Shown: one piece after another, positions 60,039 through 64,000 of the stretch | Numbering within the stretch: position 1 is the first letter of the stretch | Layout of the letters: each line of letters begins with the position of its first letter | From: Amylibacter sp. IMCC11727 | GTDB lineage: Bacteria > Pseudomonadota > Alphaproteobacteria > Rhodobacterales > Rhodobacteraceae | Direction of reading: 5' to 3' | Assembly (NCBI RefSeq): GCF_029854195.1 | Contig: NZ_CP122960.1 | Location: 186,001 to 250,000 of the forward strand | DNA length: 64,000 bases | The notes under the pieces: model-generated | Seen by the model: the letters and a program-made list of their open reading frames with translations, nothing else | What the model was told of the DNA's origin: nothing | Database searches by the model: none | Position numbers and translations under genes: made by a program

Positions 60039-60500
60039 ATGACACGGGCTAATGTGGACCAGATTTGGGGTTGGCTTGATGCCGTTCCTGATCCGGAAAT
60101 TCCGGTGATTTCTGTGGTGGATTTGGGTATTGTGCGGGCGGTGAGTTGGGATGACGACACGCTCGAAATTGCAGTCACCCCCACCTATTCGGGCTGTCCA
60201 GCAACAAGCGTTATTGCGATGGATATTGAAACCGCTTTGATGGATCGTGGCGTGAAGTCGGTGCGGATCAAAACCCAAATATCGCCCCCTTGGACGACGG
60301 ATTGGTTGTCCGACAAAGGCCGTGCAAAGCTAGAAGATTATGGCATTGCTCCACCTCGTGCGGCGGGCGGGCCAGAACGCTGTCCGCAATGTAAATCAAC
60401 GGCTGTCGAACGGATCAGCCAATTTGGGTCCACCCCGTGCAAGGCACAATGGCGGTGTACCGATTGCCTAGAACCTTTCGACTATTTCAAATGTATCTAA
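60039..60500 (+). CDS. paaD: Phenylacetate degradation protein PaaD
   Basis: 153 residues. DUF59/MIP18 domain (WLDAVPDPEIPVISVVDLGI; PTYSGCPATSVIAMDI) and a C-terminal zinc ribbon (CPQCKS ... CTDC). PaaD helps maturation of the iron-sulfur or diiron centres of the epoxidase system. ATG 60039 lies one base after the paaC stop; the same frame is open further back inside paaC. paaE follows after 10 bases. Confidence 0.94.
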   Translation: MTRANVDQIWGWLDAVPDPEIPVISVVDLGIVRAVSWDDDTLEIAVTPTYSGCPATSVIAMDIETALMDRGVKSVRIKTQISPPWTTDWLSDKGRAKLEDYGIAPPRAAGGPERCPQCKSTAVERISQFGSTPCKAQWRCTDCLEPFDYFKCI

Positions 60501-60510
60501 GGATCAAATT

Positions 60511-61584
60511 ATGGCGCAGTTTCATTCTTTGAAAGTTACCGATATTCACAAAACCATCCGTGATGCGGTCGTTTTGACGCTCACGCCAGACACACCTGAT
60601 GCGTTTGATTTTACGCAAGGCCAGTATCTGACATTTCGTCGTGATTTTGACGGAGAAGAGCTGCGGCGGTCTTATTCGATTTGCGCTGGCAAAGATGATG
60701 GCGTGTTGCAGGTTGGAATCAAAAAAGTGGACGGTGGCGCGTTTTCAACTTGGGCCAACGAGGATTTGAAAATTGGCGATGTGTTAGAAGCCATGCCGCC
60801 AATGGGCAATTTTGGAACCGAGCTTAATGCGGCGGCGGAGAAACATTATCTCGCGTTTGCGGGTGGTTCTGGGATTACGCCTGTTCTGTCAATTTTGCGC
60901 ACTGTGATGCAACGGGAGCCGCGATCACGTTTTACCCTAGTTTACGCAAATCGTGCTGTGAATACGATCATGTTCCGATCCGAAATCGAAGATATGAAAA
61001 ATCGGTTTATGGGGCGGATCAACGTGGTGCATATTCTGGAACAGGATGCGCAAGACATTGATCTGTTCACGGGTCGCGTAGACGGTGAAAAATGTGCCCT
61101 GCTGTTCAAACACTGGATCAACATTGATGACATCGACACGGCCTATATCTGCGGGCCAGAACCTATGATGTTGGCAATTTCCCAAGCGCTGTCAGACCAT
61201 GGATTAAGCAAAGAACAGATCAAATTTGAACTCTTTGCCAGTGGCCAGCCAGGACGTGCGAAACAAAAAGCTAAGGCGGCCGGAGCAGCGGCGGTAAAGG
61301 CTGTGGCTGGGAAAGTGACGCTTGGCGGAGAATCCCGCAGTTTTGACATGTCTAAAGATATGAGCCTGTTGGAGGCCGCGCTTGAAAACGAGGTTGAAGC
61401 CCCATACGCCTGTAAGGCGGGCGTTTGCTCCACCTGTAAATGCAAGGTGTTAGAGGGCGAAGTTGAAATGCTGACAAATCATGCGTTGGAAGACTACGAA
61501 GCCGAGGCAGGCTTTGTTTTGTCGTGCCAATCCTATGCCGTTACAGACAAAGTGGTCTGGGATTACGACGAAGCAGGCCATTAA
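60511..61584 (+). CDS. paaE: Phenylacetyl-CoA epoxidase reductase PaaE
   Basis: 357 residues. Electron donor of the epoxidase: FAD domain (LRRSYSICAG), NADPH domain (YLAFAGGSGITPVLSILRTV; AYICGPEPMMLAISQ) and a C-terminal plant-type 2Fe-2S ferredoxin domain with CKAGVCSTCKC and the fourth cysteine in GFVLSCQSYAV. Linker about 240-270 is Ala/Lys-rich. Last gene of the operon; its 3' end overlaps the convergent paaR by 4 bases. Confidence 0.95.
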   Translation: MAQFHSLKVTDIHKTIRDAVVLTLTPDTPDAFDFTQGQYLTFRRDFDGEELRRSYSICAGKDDGVLQVGIKKVDGGAFSTWANEDLKIGDVLEAMPPMGNFGTELNAAAEKHYLAFAGGSGITPVLSILRTVMQREPRSRFTLVYANRAVNTIMFRSEIEDMKNRFMGRINVVHILEQDAQDIDLFTGRVDGEKCALLFKHWINIDDIDTAYICGPEPMMLAISQALSDHGLSKEQIKFELFASGQPGRAKQKAKAAGAAAVKAVAGKVTLGGESRSFDMSKDMSLLEAALENEVEAPYACKAGVCSTCKCKVLEGEVEMLTNHALEDYEAEAGFVLSCQSYAVTDKVVWDYDEAGH

Positions 61585-62183
61585 AGCCCAGCAAATCCGC
61601 CAGAGCACAATCGGCTGATGTGCGCGGCATAGTCGCGCCGATCTTTGCCAGTTGCATCTGGCTTCCACATGTAAAACCAATTGAGCATGCCAAACACTGA
61701 CATAGTGGTTGCGCGTAATTTGGCGGGATCGTTTTCAAAAACAACGGGTTCGACATCGCGAATAAGACGGCTCATTAAGTGAACCAACTCTCGTTGATAG
61801 CCGAGCAGGATTTTTTGCTGATCTGGTGGTAAATGGTTCAGCACCGTGGTCTGCAATCGATGTTCGTGATCCATGCCCTGATAATCGAGCAGGATTTTGG
61901 TGATTGTTGCAGAAAACCGATCTTGTGCAGTCACATGCGTTAGCGTGGTTTGCAGTGCGAAAATACCGTCCCGCAATCCTGACAAATACGCATCGAGAAT
62001 ATCAAACAGTATTTCATCTTTGCTGCCGTAATAGTGGTATACATTGGCCTTTGAAATTTCACAGGCCAGCGCCACGCGGCTGACGGATGTGCGATCAAAT
62101 CCTTCGTCCGCGAACAATTGGGCGGCGCGATCAAGGATCAATCGCCGCTTTGTTCCGTAGTCTTTGGCAACAGGGCGTGCCAC
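61581..62183 (-). CDS. paaR: TetR-family regulator, PaaR-like
   Basis: 200 residues. N-terminal TetR helix-turn-helix: AAQLFADEGFDRTSVSRVAL, EISKANVYHYYGSKDEILFD. C-terminal ligand domain belongs to the TetR_C group seen with aromatic catabolism. Position between paaE and paaK makes it the likely phenylacetyl-CoA-responsive repressor of the cluster (inferred). It starts directly where paaK ends. The TetR type differs from the GntR-like PaaX of E. coli. Confidence 0.88.
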   Translation of the reverse strand: MARPVAKDYGTKRRLILDRAAQLFADEGFDRTSVSRVALACEISKANVYHYYGSKDEILFDILDAYLSGLRDGIFALQTTLTHVTAQDRFSATITKILLDYQGMDHEHRLQTTVLNHLPPDQQKILLGYQRELVHLMSRLIRDVEPVVFENDPAKLRATTMSVFGMLNWFYMWKPDATGKDRRDYAAHISRLCSGGFAGL

Positions 62184-63497
62184 CTAGCGTTCGCCTGTGC
62201 GGTTGTCTAAAACGCGAACGGCTTTGCCTTGGCTGCGTGGAACGCCCCCTGGCTCTGAAACGTTTACAATCGTTGTGACACCTACATTGGTTTTGATTCG
62301 ATTGCGCAACGTTTCGCCTGCTGCGGCGCGGCTGTCCGCGTCAGAGGCGTTTGGATCTGCTTCCACGTTGACACGCATCGCATCCATGCGGCCTTCGCGA
62401 TACAGTTCAATTTGGAAATGCGGCGCGAGCCCGTCGACGGTCATCAGTTGTTCTTCGATCTGGGTTGGGAACACATTCACACCTCGTAAAATGATCATGT
62501 CATCGGATCGACCTGTGATCTTTTCCATCCGCCGCATGGACCGTGCGGTGCCAGGTAGCAATCGCGTCAAGTCGCGGGTGCGATAACGGATCATCGGGAT
62601 GCCTTCTTTGGTCAGTGTGGTAAACACCAACTCTCCTTGTTCGCCATCTTCCACCAGTTCACCCGTCGTGGGGTTGATGATTTCTGGGTAAAAGAAATCT
62701 TCCCAAATATGCAGGCCGTCTTTGGTTTCAACACATTCGTTGGCAACACCTGGACCCATAATTTCGGACAGGCCGTAAATATCGACAGCGTGCATATCGA
62801 AGGCCTGTTCCACTTCGGAACGCATCGCGTTTGTCCAAGGTTCCGCGCCAAAGATACCAACTTGCAGCGACGTGTCTCTTGGGTCGATGCCTTGGTTTTG
62901 AAACTCTTCAAGCAAATTTAGAATATATGACGGTGTAACTGTGATCGCTTGTGGCTTGAAATCATTGATTAACTGCACCTGTTTGGCAGTTTGACCGCCA
63001 CCCATAGGCACAACACAAGCCCCCAGCCGTTCAATACCCACATGGGCGCCCAGTCCCCCCGTAAACAAGCCATAGCCATAGGCGTTGTGAACCATTTCAC
63101 CTGGCCGAACACCAGAGGCGCGCAAAGACCGAGCAACCATATTGGCAAACAGATCACAGTCGTTTTTGGTGTATCCCACAACGGTGGATTTTCCCGTTGT
63201 GCCAGACGAAGCGTGAATGCGGATGATGTCTTCGCGCGGGACGGCGAACAAGCCAAAGGGATAATTGTCGCGCAAATCGTCTTTCACAGTGAAAGGAAAT
63301 TTTGCGAGGTCTTTCAGGTTTTGAACATCATCAGGATGAACCCCAGCTTCGTCGAACCGCTTTTTGTACATTGGTACGTTGGTATAGGCATGGTTCAATG
63401 ACCATTTCAGCCGCTTCAGTTGAAGGGCTTCAATCTCGTCGCGGGACGCGATTTCGATGGGTTCTAGCTCGGATTTCTTTGCGCCAAGATCTTTCAT
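62184..63497 (-). CDS. paaK: Phenylacetate-CoA ligase
   Basis: 437 residues. Activates phenylacetate with ATP and CoA, first step of the pathway. KWSLNHAYTNVPMYKKRFDE, IRIHASSGTTGKSTVVGYTK (AMP-binding P-loop-like motif), YGLSEIMGPGVANEC, TGRSDDMIILRGVNVFPTQI and the C-terminal lysine region QGKAVRVLDNR. AAGGA precedes ATG 63497; an open frame to 63575 is unsupported. Divergently placed from paaABCDE and cotranscribed with paaR. Confidence 0.95.
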   Translation of the reverse strand: MKDLGAKKSELEPIEIASRDEIEALQLKRLKWSLNHAYTNVPMYKKRFDEAGVHPDDVQNLKDLAKFPFTVKDDLRDNYPFGLFAVPREDIIRIHASSGTTGKSTVVGYTKNDCDLFANMVARSLRASGVRPGEMVHNAYGYGLFTGGLGAHVGIERLGACVVPMGGGQTAKQVQLINDFKPQAITVTPSYILNLLEEFQNQGIDPRDTSLQVGIFGAEPWTNAMRSEVEQAFDMHAVDIYGLSEIMGPGVANECVETKDGLHIWEDFFYPEIINPTTGELVEDGEQGELVFTTLTKEGIPMIRYRTRDLTRLLPGTARSMRRMEKITGRSDDMIILRGVNVFPTQIEEQLMTVDGLAPHFQIELYREGRMDAMRVNVEADPNASDADSRAAAGETLRNRIKTNVGVTTIVNVSEPGGVPRSQGKAVRVLDNRTGER

Positions 63498-63507
63498 GAT
63501 ACTGTCC

Positions 63508-64000
63508 TTACGTGCTCTTTTTACCAGAGAAGTTGGGGGCTCTTTTTTCCAAAAAGGAAGAAACGCCTTCGGCATAATCGGGGGTTGCGCCGCAGAACCG
63601 TTGGTATTCTGCTTCTAGGTCGAGTTGCGCATCAAGCGAATTGGTTGAGGCCGCTTGGATTGCTTGTTTGGTTTTGCCTAGACCGATGGTTGGCCCAGCG
63701 GCCAGCTGCGTGGCCAAGGTGCGCGCGGTTTCCATCAGGTCTGCGTCTGGTACGGCTTTCCAAATCAGCCCCCATTCGGCGGCGGTTGAAGCTGGCAAGG
63801 GTTCTGCTGTAAGCGCCAATGCTTTGGCTCGTGCTTCGCCCAACAACCGTGTGAGGCTCCATGTGCCACCGCCATCGGGGATCAACCCAACCTTGGCAAA
63901 CGATTGGATGAATTTTGCACTTTCTGCTGCGATGACGATATCACAGGCCAGCGCGATATTGGCCCCCGCACCAGCGGCCACACCGTTCACGGCACAGACA
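63508..64000 (-). CDS. paaG: Enoyl-CoA hydratase/isomerase (PaaG-like), 5' end outside window
   Basis: About 164 residues visible; the frame runs off the right edge. Crotonase fold: AVNGVAAGAGANIALACDIV (oxyanion-hole loop), FAKVGLIPDGGGTWSLTRLL, and C-terminal YAEGVSSFLEKRAPNFSGKK. The pattern fits PaaG (1,2-epoxyphenylacetyl-CoA isomerase), but PaaF (hydratase) has a similar sequence and cannot be excluded from a partial gene. Lies 10 bases before the paaK start in the leftward direction. Confidence 0.75.
   Translation of the reverse strand, partial: VCAVNGVAAGAGANIALACDIVIAAESAKFIQSFAKVGLIPDGGGTWSLTRLLGEARAKALALTAEPLPASTAAEWGLIWKAVPDADLMETARTLATQLAAGPTIGLGKTKQAIQAASTNSLDAQLDLEAEYQRFCGATPDYAEGVSSFLEKRAPNFSGKKST

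Overview
The window is a gene-dense stretch of an alphaproteobacterial chromosome, most likely from the roseobacter group of Rhodobacteraceae. The reasons are the gene order (rimP-nusA-ylxR-infB, hslVU, maf-aroE-coaE-dnaQ, rho-mnmE-mnmG-rsmG-parA-parB, rph-rdgB-hemW, lptCAB-hpf-ptsN), the phenylacetate paa cluster, the moderate G+C content and the style of the intergenic repeats. I cannot name the genus. No rRNA, tRNA, CRISPR array, insertion sequence or prophage was seen. Nearly all DNA is coding; only two gaps exceed 300 bases (1717-2069 and 20534-21042).

Layout. 1-774: 3' part of an OmpA-domain protein. 808-5523: LysR regulator divergent from an aminotransferase / glutamine-synthetase-like pair that looks like putrescine degradation, then a GNAT acetyltransferase. 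5566-11075: rimP-nusA-ylxR/L7Ae-infB operon with its own promoter, a terminator-like hairpin in the leader and a terminator at the end. 11183-13044: hslVU protease. 13141-17854: MFS transporter, Smr protein, MltA, Tim44-like, FxsA and SecB. 17844-20533: leftward maf-aroE-coaE-dnaQ operon. 20568-21042: a DnaA-box-rich, AT-rich gap that I read as the chromosomal origin. 21043-28458: hemJ, rho, mnmE, mnmG, rsmG, parA, parB, with three perfect parS sites embedded in mnmG and rsmG. Origin and centromere are thus about 3-6 kb apart.

28433-41719: rph-rdgB-hemW-ybaN operon, then hrcA-grpE, a glyoxalase-like gene, mutS, maeB and dnaK-dnaJ. The heat-shock genes are split into two loci. dnaK has an apparent RpoH-type promoter, and dnaK and dnaJ are separated by a strong UUCG-loop hairpin. 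41922-52760: alkB, a polysaccharide-export-type ABC permease, cysQ, kdsB, three glycosyltransferases, galU, a Branch-type glycosyltransferase and a large two-domain sulfotransferase. Together they suggest a sulfated surface glycan, with CysQ disposing of the PAP made by sulfation. 52796-56600: ptsN, hpf, lptB, lptA, lptC and a short RNase D, without the rpoN gene often found between lptB and hpf. 56806-64000: phenylacetate degradation (thiolase, paaABCDE, then leftward paaR-paaK and a partial crotonase cut by the window edge).

Points worth a second look: mltA appears to start at an AUA codon; a terminator is encoded inside the last codons of the OmpA gene; parS DNA is read in two different frames and supplies the start codon of mnmG; the window has candidate operators and leader hairpins; and the sulfotransferase/glycosyltransferase module is the least characterised functional unit here.
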